Shown piece by piece: positions 15,801 through 24,904 of a stretch of 64,000 nt of DNA. The notes beneath the pieces were generated by a model, which ran no database searches, was not told the origin of the DNA, and saw only the letters and a program-made list of their open reading frames with translations. Location: contig CP126125.1 in assembly GCA_030123525.1 (NCBI GenBank), forward strand, positions 2,542,001 through 2,606,000, in the 5' to 3' direction. Numbering within the stretch: the first letter of the stretch is position 1; each line of letters opens with the position of its first letter. This DNA is from ELB16-189 sp018266435 (GTDB lineage Bacteria; Bacteroidota; Bacteroidia; Cytophagales; Cyclobacteriaceae). Position numbers and translations under genes: made by a program.

Positions 15801-16930
15801 GCCGGCTCTTCTTTCTTTTTGTAAACCACCCCACGTTCGGCCAGGTACCTCACTACAAATTCAAAATCAGTTTCTTTTTCACCCACATACTCAGGCGGGC
15901 ATATCCCTTTTCGGTTGAATTGTCCGCTCAGAACCAAATGCGCTACGGCTGTGCAGGTGTAGCCGGTAGTTCGTGCCATCGACAGGGTGCCAGTGCTTTT
16001 TTCTGTGCGGTCAAGAAGTTGGTACTCGTATTTTTTGGGTGATTCATTTTCGGTTCCTGCAATACGGATGCGCATGGCGGTAAACTCTTCTTCTCCCGGT
16101 TTTAGTTTCCATTTTGGAAAAAGAAGTTTAGCCGTAAGGTCAATGGGTCTGATTTTTTTTCCTCTCACGTCAATTTCTTCGTATGAAAAAAATCCGGTTT
16201 CGCGCAGGACTCGCAAATATTCAATGCACCCTGGGTAGCGCAAAGTTTTTTCAATCATATTGGGGATATGAGGCATGGTTTTGATCAGCGAGCGCAACCC
16301 GTCTGAGTTCCACGACTCCAGCGTACCCACACCATCAAAGTGAACCGGCTCAGGGTCGGAGAGGGCCTCGCGCACAACAACTTCATGGTTTTGCACATAC
16401 CGGGCTGGCCGCACATATTCTTCAATCACATCAATAGGCGAAAATACGGCCTTGTATTCGTACGGCCACTCGCGCACTACGGGCAGGCCACCAACTAAAC
16501 ATTCATACGCATTAATCTTCATGCGCTGGTTGTGATAGCCTAAAATGATATTGCCCATACCGGGAGCCACACCACAGTCGGTAACTATGGTAACGTCTTT
16601 CTTTTTCGCCAACTCATCGAGTTGGAAAGGGTCTTCGGCAAAGAATGAAATATCTACCATATTTTTTCCGGCTTCGATTACTGCCTGGGCATTTTTCAAT
16701 CCCATGAAACCGGGCACGGCACCAATTATTAAGTCAAAGGGTTGAATGGTTTGTTTCAGTTTCTCGTGATCCGATAGATCGGTAACGAGCGTGGCAATAC
16801 CAAAACCGGTAAGCGGTTTGAGTGCCTCTTCGTTGATATCAGCAGCGGTTACCTCAAAGTTTTTAGCCAGGTCTTTGGCCATCACATGCCCCACCAGTCC
16901 GGCTCCTAAAACAATAACTTTCTTTTTCAT
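15797..16930 (-). CDS. Saccharopine dehydrogenase-like / lysine dehydrogenase family protein
   Basis: A 377-residue protein with an N-terminal Rossmann fold (KVIVLGAGLVGHVMAKDLA, residues 3-21) and the saccharopine dehydrogenase C-terminal catalytic fold (DCGVAPGMGNIILGYHN, GGLPVVREWPYEYKAVFSP, and TTGYTCTAVAHLVLSG near the end). This layout resembles lysine 6-dehydrogenases and lysine-degradation reductases rather than fungal saccharopine dehydrogenase. The exact substrate cannot be read. It is divergent from the DUF4442 gene with only 17 bases between start codons. Confidence 0.8.
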   Translation of the reverse strand: MKKKVIVLGAGLVGHVMAKDLAKNFEVTAADINEEALKPLTGFGIATLVTDLSDHEKLKQTIQPFDLIIGAVPGFMGLKNAQAVIEAGKNMVDISFFAEDPFQLDELAKKKDVTIVTDCGVAPGMGNIILGYHNQRMKINAYECLVGGLPVVREWPYEYKAVFSPIDVIEEYVRPARYVQNHEVVVREALSDPEPVHFDGVGTLESWNSDGLRSLIKTMPHIPNMIEKTLRYPGCIEYLRVLRETGFFSYEEIDVRGKKIRPIDLTAKLLFPKWKLKPGEEEFTAMRIRIAGTENESPKKYEYQLLDRTEKSTGTLSMARTTGYTCTAVAHLVLSGQFNRKGICPPEYVGEKETDFEFVVRYLAERGVVYKKKEEPA

Positions 16931-16947
16931 ACTTTCGGATAAACTTT

Positions 16948-17460
16948 ATGCAAATGAACCCCGGCAAGTTAATTGAAAAAGCAAAACATTCGTCTTTTTA
17001 TCGGTGGCTTTTAAATGTGCTGCTCAGCCGGATAATTCCGTTTAACCGGCCACATGGGTTTGAAATTATTTCGATTACCGAAAATTCTATTTCAACACGC
17101 CTTCCATACAAGAAAAAAAATCTGAACCATGTGCGTGGCCTTCATGCGTGTGCATTGGCAACACTGAGCGAATTTACAACCGGTTTTTTGCTAATTAGCC
17201 GATTGGGGATGAATACCTACCGCCTGATTCTGCAAAAATTGGAAATGGACTACCATTACCAGGGAAAGACGGATGCGTTTGCTCATTTTTCAATTGATGA
17301 AGATTGGCTGAACCGGGAAGTGATTACCCCTCTGAAAACCTCTGAAAGTATTGTGATTATCAGTGAAGTAAAGATTTATGACCAGCAAAAAAAACTTTTA
17401 ACCACTGCTCGTGTGCATTGGCAACTGAAGGATTTGAAAAAGGTGAAGACCGTAGCTTGA
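16948..17460 (+). CDS. DUF4442 hotdog-fold protein (putative thioesterase)
   Basis: A 170-residue protein of the DUF4442 group within the hotdog thioesterase superfamily. Visible features: the amphipathic start KLIEKAKHSSFYRWLLNVLLSRIIPF, RLPYKKKNLNHVRGLHACALATLSEFTTGFLL (N-H-x-x-G-x-H-A like the active helix of PaaI-type hotdogs) and a C-terminal strand VIISEVKIYDQQKKLLTTARVHWQL. ATG 16948 is chosen; ATG 16954 is a possible alternative. The upstream AAACTTTATG sits in the 17-base divergent gap. The acyl substrate is unknown. Confidence 0.75.
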   Translation: MQMNPGKLIEKAKHSSFYRWLLNVLLSRIIPFNRPHGFEIISITENSISTRLPYKKKNLNHVRGLHACALATLSEFTTGFLLISRLGMNTYRLILQKLEMDYHYQGKTDAFAHFSIDEDWLNREVITPLKTSESIVIISEVKIYDQQKKLLTTARVHWQLKDLKKVKTVA

Positions 17461-17588
17461 TAACTTGATAAGCTTGATCTAAATTTGAGACAATGAAAAT
17501 AGTTTCAGCAACAATATTTAAAATTGATTTTTCTTTGATTGAAACCGTTTTATAAAATCAGGATTAACCTAACCCGCTAATTATTATT

Positions 17589-18062
17589 ATGCGCAAAATA
17601 GATCAACTTCTTACTGAGTATGGCGAGAGCCATCAAAACGTAACCAATAAAACTATTCATTGGATTTGTGTACCGCTGATTTTTTTCAGCATAGTAGGAA
17701 TGATTGCCTCTATACCTTCTGCAGCACTGCATTCAGTCTATGAAAGCCCACTGGCCAACTGGGCAGTAATTGCTCTGGTGCTGGTGTTGATGTATTATGT
17801 TTCATTATCCATTCCGTTAAGCATAGGCATGACTATCTTTTCTTTTATTTGCCTGTATGGGGCAAGATGGATTTCTCATTTGGGGCTCGCTCCTTTATGG
17901 GTAGTGTGCCTGATTATTTTTGTGCTGGCCTGGATCGGTCAGTTTTACGGGCATAGTGTGGAAGGTAAGAAACCTTCTTTTTTTAAAGACCTTCAGTTTT
18001 TGCTGATTGGCCCGGCTTGGTTGATGCACTTTATTTATAAACGACTGGGAATCTCTTACTGA
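17589..18062 (+). CDS. DUF962 / Mpo1-like membrane protein
   Basis: A 157-residue protein of the Mpo1-like (DUF962) family: the start MRKIDQLLTEYGESHQNVTNKTIHWICVPLI with the conserved H-x-x-x-x-N-x-x-x-H-x-x-x-(V)P pattern, three to four membrane helices, then WIGQFYGHSVEGKKPSFFKDLQFLLIGPAWLM, the typical G-H-x-x-x-E-x-x-x-P block. The yeast relative Mpo1 is an Fe(II)-dependent dioxygenase in 2-hydroxy fatty acid alpha-oxidation; here the His pattern fits metal binding, but the activity is inferred. Its stop TGA is directly followed by the next gene start. Confidence 0.85.
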   Translation: MRKIDQLLTEYGESHQNVTNKTIHWICVPLIFFSIVGMIASIPSAALHSVYESPLANWAVIALVLVLMYYVSLSIPLSIGMTIFSFICLYGARWISHLGLAPLWVVCLIIFVLAWIGQFYGHSVEGKKPSFFKDLQFLLIGPAWLMHFIYKRLGISY

Positions 18063-18998
18063 TTGAGCCGCTATTTTCTCAGCGATTCACTAACCGGGCT
18101 TCCGCCTCTTGCTTTTGAGCGGTTTCTCTTCAATGAAGAGCGACACTTGTTCACACAATCTGATCACGGTTGGCATATCTTTTCGTGGGTCAATGCAGAA
18201 GTACAACAAACCGAAGCACGGATTTGCTTTCATGTGGAGAATGGAATTGCCAGAAGCCCTTACCGCGCCCCGTTCGGGTCAGTGCAATTTACTGGTTCGC
18301 TTTCTGCTGACCATCTGTTGCAGTTCTTAACCGAAACAATTAAACGGTTGGAGGAGACGGGTGTAAAGCAAATAATAATTCGCGATGCGCCCCAACTATA
18401 CCGCCCAAAATCGGCTGCTTTGCTTGCTGTGTTACTGGGCGATTTAGGTTTTGTTAGTAAACATATAGAAATCAATGCGTCCATACCAGTTGACAACCAA
18501 CCGTTGGAAAATAAAATTTCACACGATGAGCGGTACCATTTGAGGAGAGCTCAGCGCGAAGGCCTCCGATTTAATAAATTAGAAACGACCGAGTGGGAGA
18601 GTGTGTACCGCTTTATCTACCAATGTCGTGCTGAGCGAGGCATGAAACTGAGCATGACGGCCCACCAACTGGGCAAAACCATAGAGGCATGCCCCCATGA
18701 TTTTTTATTTTTTGAAGTTTGCAAAGGCAACGAACGCTTGGCCGCAGCCATTGCCGTTCAGGTGAACCCAAGAATACTATATAATTTTTATTATGGCCAC
18801 AGCTATTCATCAAACGCGCTGAGCCCGGTAGTTCTGCTCTTAAATGGCCAATATGATTTTTGCAACAACCGTGACTGCCGGGTTTTAGATATGGGAACTT
18901 CCATGCGGGAAAATAAAATTAATTTAAGTTTACTGCATTTTAAAAGACAAGTAGGTGGAGAACTCTCCATGAAACTGACTTTTGAAAAGACCTATTGA
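18063..18998 (+). CDS. GNAT/FemAB-like acyltransferase
   Basis: A 311-residue protein. Residues about 150-290 resemble a GNAT/FemAB-like acyltransferase: SHDERYHLRRAQREGLRF (basic helix), YRFIYQCRAERGMKLSMT, FFEVCKGNERLAAAIAVQVNPRILYNFYYGHS and RVLDMGTSMREN, then LLHFKRQVGGEL near the C-terminus. The start is TTG, directly after the previous stop (TGATTG); the first in-frame ATG lies about 195 codons later. It is in a run with DUF962 upstream and a glycosyltransferase directly downstream, which hints at cell-envelope or glycan modification. The substrate is unknown. Confidence 0.65.
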   Translation: MSRYFLSDSLTGLPPLAFERFLFNEERHLFTQSDHGWHIFSWVNAEVQQTEARICFHVENGIARSPYRAPFGSVQFTGSLSADHLLQFLTETIKRLEETGVKQIIIRDAPQLYRPKSAALLAVLLGDLGFVSKHIEINASIPVDNQPLENKISHDERYHLRRAQREGLRFNKLETTEWESVYRFIYQCRAERGMKLSMTAHQLGKTIEACPHDFLFFEVCKGNERLAAAIAVQVNPRILYNFYYGHSYSSNALSPVVLLLNGQYDFCNNRDCRVLDMGTSMRENKINLSLLHFKRQVGGELSMKLTFEKTY

Positions 18999-19952
18999 AT
19001 GAATCCGCTGGTTTCAGTTGTTTGTTTATGTTATAACCATGAGTTGTTTGTGGCTGAGGCGATACACTCCGTGCTGAACCAAACGTACCCAAACATTCAA
19101 TTGATCGTGGTGGATGACTGCAGTACAGACGGGAGCGTGCAAGTCATTCGGGAAATCGTTGACAATAAACCATCAATAGATTTTATACACCTGAAACAAA
19201 ACCTCGGCAATTGCAAAGCATTTAACCAGGCATTTGAAAAAGTAAAGGGTGAGTATGTAATTGATTTTGCTGCGGATGATGTAATGCTTCCTAATCGCAT
19301 CGAAAAACAAGTCAATCATTTTCAGAAGTTGAGTAATTCTTTCGGTGTAGTCTTTTCCAATGCCGACTACATCGATGCTTACGGAAATTTTTTACGAAAC
19401 CATTCGGAGCACCTGCTTAAGAAAAAACGGATTAAGGTTGTTCCGCAAGGTTGGATTTTTCAACCGGTGTTGTTTCGCTATTTTATTTGTTCGCCCACCA
19501 TGATGATCCGCAAAAAAGTATTGGATGATCTGAACGGGTATGACGAAAACTTAGCGTATGAAGATTTTGATTTTTGGGTACGTGCTTCAAGAACCTATCA
19601 ATTTGCTTACCTGCCTGAAGTTCTTACCCAGGTGAGACGAAACATAAAATCCATGTCAACGCAATGGTATGCCCAGGGTGACCGGCAGCTTCATTCTACC
19701 TACCTGGTCTGCCAAAAGGCCGTTGGGCTATGCCAAACCGATGAAGAGAAAAATACTTTGCTCATGAGGGTGCGTTATGAATTTAAGCAAGCTGTTTTTT
19801 CAAATAATAAAATGGAAGCAAAACTATTTGCTGAGTTAGAAAAAAAATTAGCAAAACACGGGCTGAGGTTTTACTTGTTAAGTTTTCTGAGTCGCCTACC
19901 GTTACCCTGGGCTTGGGTTCGTAACACGTACTACCAACTCAGGTACGGTTAA
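18999..19952 (+). CDS. Glycosyltransferase family 2
   Basis: A 317-residue GT-A glycosyltransferase. PLVSVVCLCYNHELFVAEAIHSVL is the usual N-terminal nucleotide-sugar strand; IQLIVVDDCSTDGS and YVIDFAADDVMLP carry the two acidic motifs, the latter in DxD position, and YEDFDFWVRAS supplies the catalytic-base-like ED motif. The C-terminal 60 residues are helical and basic with an amphipathic end. The gene starts immediately after the acyltransferase stop (18996-18998), so the two are co-translated. Role: probably transfer of a sugar in surface polysaccharide; donor and acceptor are unknown. Confidence 0.88.
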   Translation: MNPLVSVVCLCYNHELFVAEAIHSVLNQTYPNIQLIVVDDCSTDGSVQVIREIVDNKPSIDFIHLKQNLGNCKAFNQAFEKVKGEYVIDFAADDVMLPNRIEKQVNHFQKLSNSFGVVFSNADYIDAYGNFLRNHSEHLLKKKRIKVVPQGWIFQPVLFRYFICSPTMMIRKKVLDDLNGYDENLAYEDFDFWVRASRTYQFAYLPEVLTQVRRNIKSMSTQWYAQGDRQLHSTYLVCQKAVGLCQTDEEKNTLLMRVRYEFKQAVFSNNKMEAKLFAELEKKLAKHGLRFYLLSFLSRLPLPWAWVRNTYYQLRYG

Positions 19953-20758
19953 TGTTTTTTCCAAAGCCTAAGCTCAATGGAAATCCGCGTTTGATTTTTG
20001 TTTAGGTTTACTGCGCCACCGTGTATGAGGTAAGGTGAAAATACCAACACTTCGTTTTCTTTTGGATCGGGCCGCACCAGTTCATACTTGCCTTTTATTT
20101 TTGAAACAGCCGGTACATTGAATTTTATTTCATTGATTTGTGCTCCATGCTCAGTGCGTTCTACTTTATTTTCTGGCCAGAGGTGGCTGCCCGGAATCAG
20201 TGAAAGTGATGAATGGGCATTACTTCCGGCAATTGGGATGTACAGGTTGATGCACCCGGCATATTCTTCGAGCCATGTATCACGGTGAAGCGGATTGTTG
20301 TCGTTAGAATTTGGCCTAATCACCCGAAAATGAAAAACGGATTGATGGTCGAATGGATTTTTTGCCACCACCTGTATGCCACAAATTTCTGAGATTCTGT
20401 TTTCTAGGGTGTGAATACCCAAAGGAAACTTATTAGTGAATATAAGCTTGGTTTGCTCAAGGGCCGACAAATGTTGCCGTTGGTTCCCAATTAGGGTGTG
20501 GTATTGGTCAAGAGCAAAATCGCCAGGCATTACCAGTCCTGCTGTTCGCCAAAGATCAATCAGCAGGTTTTTTGTTTCGTTAAAAAAATCGGTAAACTGG
20601 TTTTTGTGATAAAGTTGCTCTATAGCATACCCAGCGTCATGCCACGGAACATTAGCTGTAAGATCAATGCTGTGATGAAGCAAAATTGTATTACTTCCGG
20701 AAATTTTTTTTCCTTCCGGCAGGTAGCTGATGGACTGGTTGTTGAGTTGATACTCCAT
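19949..20758 (-). CDS. Phytanoyl-CoA dioxygenase-like 2OG-Fe(II) enzyme
   Basis: A 269-residue protein with a double-stranded beta-helix pattern. The iron facial triad is visible as H-x-D in NPLHRDTWLEE (about residue 158) and the distal His in FSPYLIHGGAVNLN (about 246), with TRISIELRLW supplying the Arg that usually holds 2-oxoglutarate. LYIPIAG and LSLIPGSHLWPEN are typical of phytanoyl-CoA dioxygenase relatives. The substrate is unknown. The convergent stop overlaps that of the glycosyltransferase in a shared TTAA. It is one base downstream of the rsgA start on the same strand order (rsgA lies downstream of this gene's promoter side), so a waaA-rsgA-dioxygenase operon is likely. Confidence 0.75.
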   Translation of the reverse strand: MEYQLNNQSISYLPEGKKISGSNTILLHHSIDLTANVPWHDAGYAIEQLYHKNQFTDFFNETKNLLIDLWRTAGLVMPGDFALDQYHTLIGNQRQHLSALEQTKLIFTNKFPLGIHTLENRISEICGIQVVAKNPFDHQSVFHFRVIRPNSNDNNPLHRDTWLEEYAGCINLYIPIAGSNAHSSLSLIPGSHLWPENKVERTEHGAQINEIKFNVPAVSKIKGKYELVRPDPKENEVLVFSPYLIHGGAVNLNKNQTRISIELRLWKKH

Positions 20759-20759
20759 G

Positions 20760-21674
20760 TTACTTTCGGTTATCGCTTCCGGTCACCATGTTAAAATAAT
20801 TTTCATAGCGGCTTTCCCAGATGGTGCCTTCTTCTACTGCCTTTTTAACAGCACATCCAGGTTCATGCCAGTGCAGGCACTTCGATCCGAATTTGCATTC
20901 AAGACGCAGGTCTCTCATCTCAGGAAAATAGTCTGAAATTTCCTGTGGAGTCATATCTACCAAACCCCATTCTTTAATACCGGGTGTGTCAATCACAGCG
21001 GTGTGTTCATTTAACTGAAACATTTCGGCAAAGGTTGTGGTATGTGTTCCTTTTTCAGAGAATGAAGATATTTCTTTTGTAGTTTGTTGAATAAGATCAG
21101 AAGTTTGGTTGAGCAGGGTTGATTTGCCCACGCCCGAATGTCCTGCCACTAAAGAAATTTTTCCTTCCAGTATATTTTTAAAGCTGTCTATGCCTGAAGG
21201 GATCAATGCAGAATGCCGGAGGGTGGCAATACCAAGTGTCTCGTATCTTTTTTGCAGGTCGCTTAGCCGGATCAGTTGCTCCTCATCCAGCAGATCAGTT
21301 TTATTAAAAATGAGCAGTTGAGGAATGCGAAATGCTTCGGCCGAAACAAGAAAACGATCGATAAACCCCAGTGAAGTGCGTGGCTGATGCAGGGTTACCA
21401 CTAAAATGGCTTGGTCAATGTTTGCTGCGAGGATATTAGAATGTGCTGTTTTTTTTACTGATTGACGAAGGATGTGGTTTTTTCGTGGAAGGATGCCAGT
21501 GATGACGTTGGCTTCATTTTCAAGTTCTATCTTCACCCAATCACCCACCGCCACAGGGTTGGTTTCTTTGATTCCCTCCAGTCGGATTTTTCCGCGAATG
21601 CGGCATTCGTATTTTTCTCTTCCGGCCCAAACATCATACCACGAGCCAGTAGATTTAGTTACCACACCGGTCAT
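20760..21674 (-). CDS. rsgA: Ribosome small subunit-dependent GTPase A
   Basis: A 304-residue circularly permuted GTPase that helps mature the 30S subunit. An N-terminal OB fold (RIRGKIRLEG...NPVAVGDWVKIE) precedes G motifs in permuted order: NKTDLL (G4), GHSGVGKSTLLN (G1), a Thr-rich switch (GTHTTTFAEMF) and DTPGIKEWGL (G3). The C-terminal zinc module CKFGSKCLHWHEPGCAVKKAVEEG is complete. The start overlaps the waaA stop (ATGA, 21671-21674). The following dioxygenase gene begins 1 base after the rsgA stop. Confidence 0.96.
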   Translation of the reverse strand: MTGVVTKSTGSWYDVWAGREKYECRIRGKIRLEGIKETNPVAVGDWVKIELENEANVITGILPRKNHILRQSVKKTAHSNILAANIDQAILVVTLHQPRTSLGFIDRFLVSAEAFRIPQLLIFNKTDLLDEEQLIRLSDLQKRYETLGIATLRHSALIPSGIDSFKNILEGKISLVAGHSGVGKSTLLNQTSDLIQQTTKEISSFSEKGTHTTTFAEMFQLNEHTAVIDTPGIKEWGLVDMTPQEISDYFPEMRDLRLECKFGSKCLHWHEPGCAVKKAVEEGTIWESRYENYFNMVTGSDNRK

Positions 21675-22918
21675 GAGTTAAGGATTGGGCTACAGTACGA
21701 CATTATTTTTTTGGTTGCGCCTAAGTTTTCTTGCACGTACGATTGGGTTACCTCACAAGCCAGTAAAAAATTTTCCGGACGCACAATCATCAGTTCGTAC
21801 TTGGCTTTTAGGTCGGCATAGTCAGCCACTTCAAAGGCTCCACCACGCATTATCAAATCAACAGCCTCCTGGTATTTGTAATAATTTTTGTTGCCGAAAA
21901 ATATAGGGATACCATAGCACGCAGCTTCCAAAATATTATGAAGCCCTTTGCCAAAGGCTCCGCCTACAAAAGCAAATTCACCATAGTGGTAGAGGCGTGA
22001 CAACAAACCGATGTTGTCAATGATTAATACGGAGTAATCCTCAATATTATTTTTTTGTTCGGAATACCGGCATGATTTTACCTGCAACGATTTTTCAATA
22101 TCTCGTATAAACGAATCTGATATTTCATGCGGAGCAATGATGAATTTTAACAGTTCGCTATTTTCATTAATAAACGGAGCGAGCACGTCCATATCTTCCG
22201 GCCAGCAACTGCCAATCACAAACGTTTTTTCACTTCCTTTAAATCTCTTAGCCTGAGCAATTTCCTCACCCGATGAGATAATTTCCATTACCCGGTCAAA
22301 CCGGGTATCGCCCGCCACCTCAACATGCTCAATCCCTATAGAGTTTAGCAATTTTTTAGTCTCTGAGTTTTGCGAAAAAAAATAATCAAAATTTTGCAAC
22401 AGTTGACGAAAGATGGTTCCATAATTTTTAAAAAAAATCTGGTTAGGGCGCAAAATACACGAAGCGGAAATAATTTTTGCCGGTTGCTTTTTCAGGCATT
22501 CTGTATAATGAAACCAGAATTCATATTTTATAAAAATGGCTAGCACAGGTTTGGTTAGCGAAACAAATTCTTTTGCCTGAGCAGGGGTATCCCATGGTAA
22601 ATAGAAAATAAAATCTGCCTGGTCATAATTTTTCCTGACTTCATACCCGGAAGGAGAGAAGAAGGTAAGCAGAATTTTTATGTGAGAGTGTTTTTTTTTG
22701 ATGGATTCAATGATAGGCCGGCCTTGCTCAAACTCGCCCAGCGAGGCGCAATGTACCCAAACTACCTTTTCATTAACGGATAGGAATGTCTTCTTTATTT
22801 TTTTTAAAATATTGAAACGCCCGGTTACAAACAGCCTGGCTTTTGAATGAAAAGGATAGGCCAGCAAAAAACCAATGCGAAGCAAGTGAATGGAAATGGT
22901 GTAAAGGAGGCGTTGCAT
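21671..22918 (-). CDS. waaA: 3-deoxy-D-manno-octulosonic acid transferase
   Basis: A Kdo transferase that adds Kdo to lipid A precursor at the inner membrane. ATG at 22916-22918 gives 415 residues and the family N-terminus MQRLLYTISIHLLRIGFLLAYPFHSKARLFVTGR; a TTG six codons upstream is possible. The first half has VWVHCASLGEFEQGRPII, the typical WxHxxSxGE motif, and TFFSPSGYE. The second half has GSCWPEDMDVLAP, FIIAPHEIS and FVGGAFGKGLHNILEAACYGIPIFFG, the nucleotide-sugar (CMP-Kdo) side. It links to the kdsA and KdsC-like genes at 40.6-43.3 kb. It is coupled to rsgA by 4 bases. Confidence 0.94.
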   Translation of the reverse strand: MQRLLYTISIHLLRIGFLLAYPFHSKARLFVTGRFNILKKIKKTFLSVNEKVVWVHCASLGEFEQGRPIIESIKKKHSHIKILLTFFSPSGYEVRKNYDQADFIFYLPWDTPAQAKEFVSLTKPVLAIFIKYEFWFHYTECLKKQPAKIISASCILRPNQIFFKNYGTIFRQLLQNFDYFFSQNSETKKLLNSIGIEHVEVAGDTRFDRVMEIISSGEEIAQAKRFKGSEKTFVIGSCWPEDMDVLAPFINENSELLKFIIAPHEISDSFIRDIEKSLQVKSCRYSEQKNNIEDYSVLIIDNIGLLSRLYHYGEFAFVGGAFGKGLHNILEAACYGIPIFFGNKNYYKYQEAVDLIMRGGAFEVADYADLKAKYELMIVRPENFLLACEVTQSYVQENLGATKKIMSYCSPILNS

Positions 22919-23029
22919 GTATTGCAAAAATACCAAAAGCTGCGCAGCTAAAACCGGCCATTTAAAAATTGGTTAAAGTAAAAATTGTTATTTTGCGAGG
23001 AGATTTAATTGAAACTAAATAATTAACCT

Positions 23030-24079
23030 ATGAAACAGATCAATAGTACTCTTATACTATTATGTTTTTTAACGATGGCAACTATTGCTAATGGCCAAAA
23101 TGTTTTTGATTTTTCTACATTTCTTAATGCCAGCAAACAAGATGCTTCTAACCTTATTTCAGGGTACACCGCTCCGGTTATAAAAGCCGTTTCGTATGGT
23201 CTTACCAGCGGGTGGTATCACACCGCCAAGACACACAAAAAGTTGGGTGTTGATCTTGGTGTAACCCTTAATGCCGTAATGATTCCTACTTCAGATAATT
23301 ATTTTACACCACCCATTTCGCCTACACTCAATTTTGCTAACAATACGACTCCTAGCCTTCAGATGGCACCTACCATAGTTGGCCCTAAAGACAAAACCAC
23401 TTATATGGCCACTTACAACTCTCCTCTTGGTTCTCAAATTGTAGATTTCAATGGCCCGGAAGGCCTTGACTTTAAAGGCAGCATTGGCATGGCTGTAGTT
23501 CCTGTACCTATGGCTCAACTGGGGATAGGACTGATAAAAAATACTGACTTAAAATTAAGAATGATGCCCACTATTAATAACGGTGGAAACAAGATCAGCA
23601 TGTTTGGCGTTGGGTTGATGCACGACCTCAAACAATATTTGCCGGGAGTTAAACTATTACCTTTTGATCTTTCAGTCCTTGCCGGTTATAATTCTCTTCA
23701 GGGTAGTTCAAATTTAGCAAGCAGCAGTGCTGGTGTCAGCAATCGCCCGAGCAGCACTGATGGAAAGGTAAGCTACACCCTTAATTCGTGGGTGGCGCAA
23801 CTGCTTATTTCTAAAAAACTTTCAGTACTGACAGTATATGCTGGTGTGGGGTATGGATCTGTTTCTACAAAGGTGAACATAACCGGAACATATACGATTA
23901 CACCCACTGCGGGGGCCAGCTTTAACATAACCGACCCATTGGCTTATACCATGAGCAATACAGGAGCAAAACTCACTGCCGGTATGCGGCTGAAATTAGG
24001 CCCGATCTATTTCAACGGAGATTATACCCTCCAAAAGTATAACACAATTTCAGTCGGGTTTGGGGCATCAATAAGATAG
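23030..24079 (+). CDS. DUF6588-like predicted outer-membrane protein
   Basis: A 349-residue protein with a signal peptide ending IANGQ (about residue 23). Features: the segment DASNLISGYTAPVIKAVSYGLTSGWYHTAKTHKKLGVDLGVTLNAVMIP, a central Thr/Ser/Pro-rich section, then beta-strand pairs ending LKLGPIYFNGDYTLQKYNTISVGFGASIR. This matches, from memory, the DUF6588 family of Bacteroidota barrels. The function is unknown. Upstream is GTTATTTTGC at about 22987-22996, a -7-like element with one base fewer than TAnnTTTG. It converges with the enoyl-CoA hydratase gene 5 bases away. Confidence 0.7.
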   Translation: MKQINSTLILLCFLTMATIANGQNVFDFSTFLNASKQDASNLISGYTAPVIKAVSYGLTSGWYHTAKTHKKLGVDLGVTLNAVMIPTSDNYFTPPISPTLNFANNTTPSLQMAPTIVGPKDKTTYMATYNSPLGSQIVDFNGPEGLDFKGSIGMAVVPVPMAQLGIGLIKNTDLKLRMMPTINNGGNKISMFGVGLMHDLKQYLPGVKLLPFDLSVLAGYNSLQGSSNLASSSAGVSNRPSSTDGKVSYTLNSWVAQLLISKKLSVLTVYAGVGYGSVSTKVNITGTYTITPTAGASFNITDPLAYTMSNTGAKLTAGMRLKLGPIYFNGDYTLQKYNTISVGFGASIR

Positions 24080-24084
24080 AAAAT

Positions 24085-24858
24085 TTATTTGCCTTGGTAA
24101 TTAGGCTTTCGTTTTTCGATGAAAGCCTTCATGCCTTCTTTCTGGTCGGCTGAAGCAAATGTGAGGTAGAAGTTTTTCCGTTCAAAGGCTAGCCCTTCAT
24201 CCAGTTGGGTTTCAAAAGACCGGTTTACGGCTTCTTTGGCTAACTGCACCGCCACAGGCGACATTTGCGCGATTTCTTTAGCTAATGCCAACGCTTCGTG
24301 CAAATACATTTCAACGGGTACAACCTTACAGACCAGTCCATAAAACAAAGCTTCTTGTGCCGATAAAAATCTACCGGTTAGAATCAATTCCATTGCTTTG
24401 GCTTTGCCCACGGCCTTCGTTAGTCGTTGGGTTCCGCCTGCTCCGGGTATGGTGCCAATTTTTATTTCGGGCTGCCCAAACCTGGCAGTTTCTGAAGCAA
24501 TGATTGTATCACACATCATGCTGAGTTCGCAGCCTCCACCCAGTGCAAAACCACTTACGGCTGCAATGATCGGCTTCTTGGTTTTGCGAATCATGTCCCA
24601 AGTGCTAAACTGATCAATCATCAACATATCAATGGCACTTTGGTCGGCCATTTGTTTGATGTCTGCGCCAGCCGCAAAGGCTTGCTCGTTGCCGGTTAAT
24701 ACAATTGCACGAACATTTTCATTTTTATCGAGTGATTGAAGTGCTTCCAGCAACTCCAGCATCAACTGGCGGTTGAGGGCATTTAATTCTTTGGGACGGT
24801 TGAGTTCAACTAATGCAACAAAAGATTCTTTTTGTTCGGTTACTTTGATGAATTCCAT
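24085..24858 (-). CDS. Enoyl-CoA hydratase (crotonase family)
   Basis: A 257-residue crotonase very close to the classic short-chain enoyl-CoA hydratases of fatty-acid beta-oxidation. AFAAGADIKQM forms the oxyanion hole; both catalytic glutamates are present, in GGGCELSMMCD and FGQPEIKIGTIPGAGGTQRL. The end AFIEKRKPNYQGK is typical. It hydrates trans-2-enoyl-CoA in the cytoplasm. It is transcribed leftward and is divergent from the phosphatase gene across a 159-base gap that holds several hairpins. Confidence 0.93.
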   Translation of the reverse strand: MEFIKVTEQKESFVALVELNRPKELNALNRQLMLELLEALQSLDKNENVRAIVLTGNEQAFAAGADIKQMADQSAIDMLMIDQFSTWDMIRKTKKPIIAAVSGFALGGGCELSMMCDTIIASETARFGQPEIKIGTIPGAGGTQRLTKAVGKAKAMELILTGRFLSAQEALFYGLVCKVVPVEMYLHEALALAKEIAQMSPVAVQLAKEAVNRSFETQLDEGLAFERKNFYLTFASADQKEGMKAFIEKRKPNYQGK

Positions 24859-24904
24859 AGCAAGTGATTTTCTGCAAAGCTAACGGAATGGATGTAAAAA
24901 GAAA

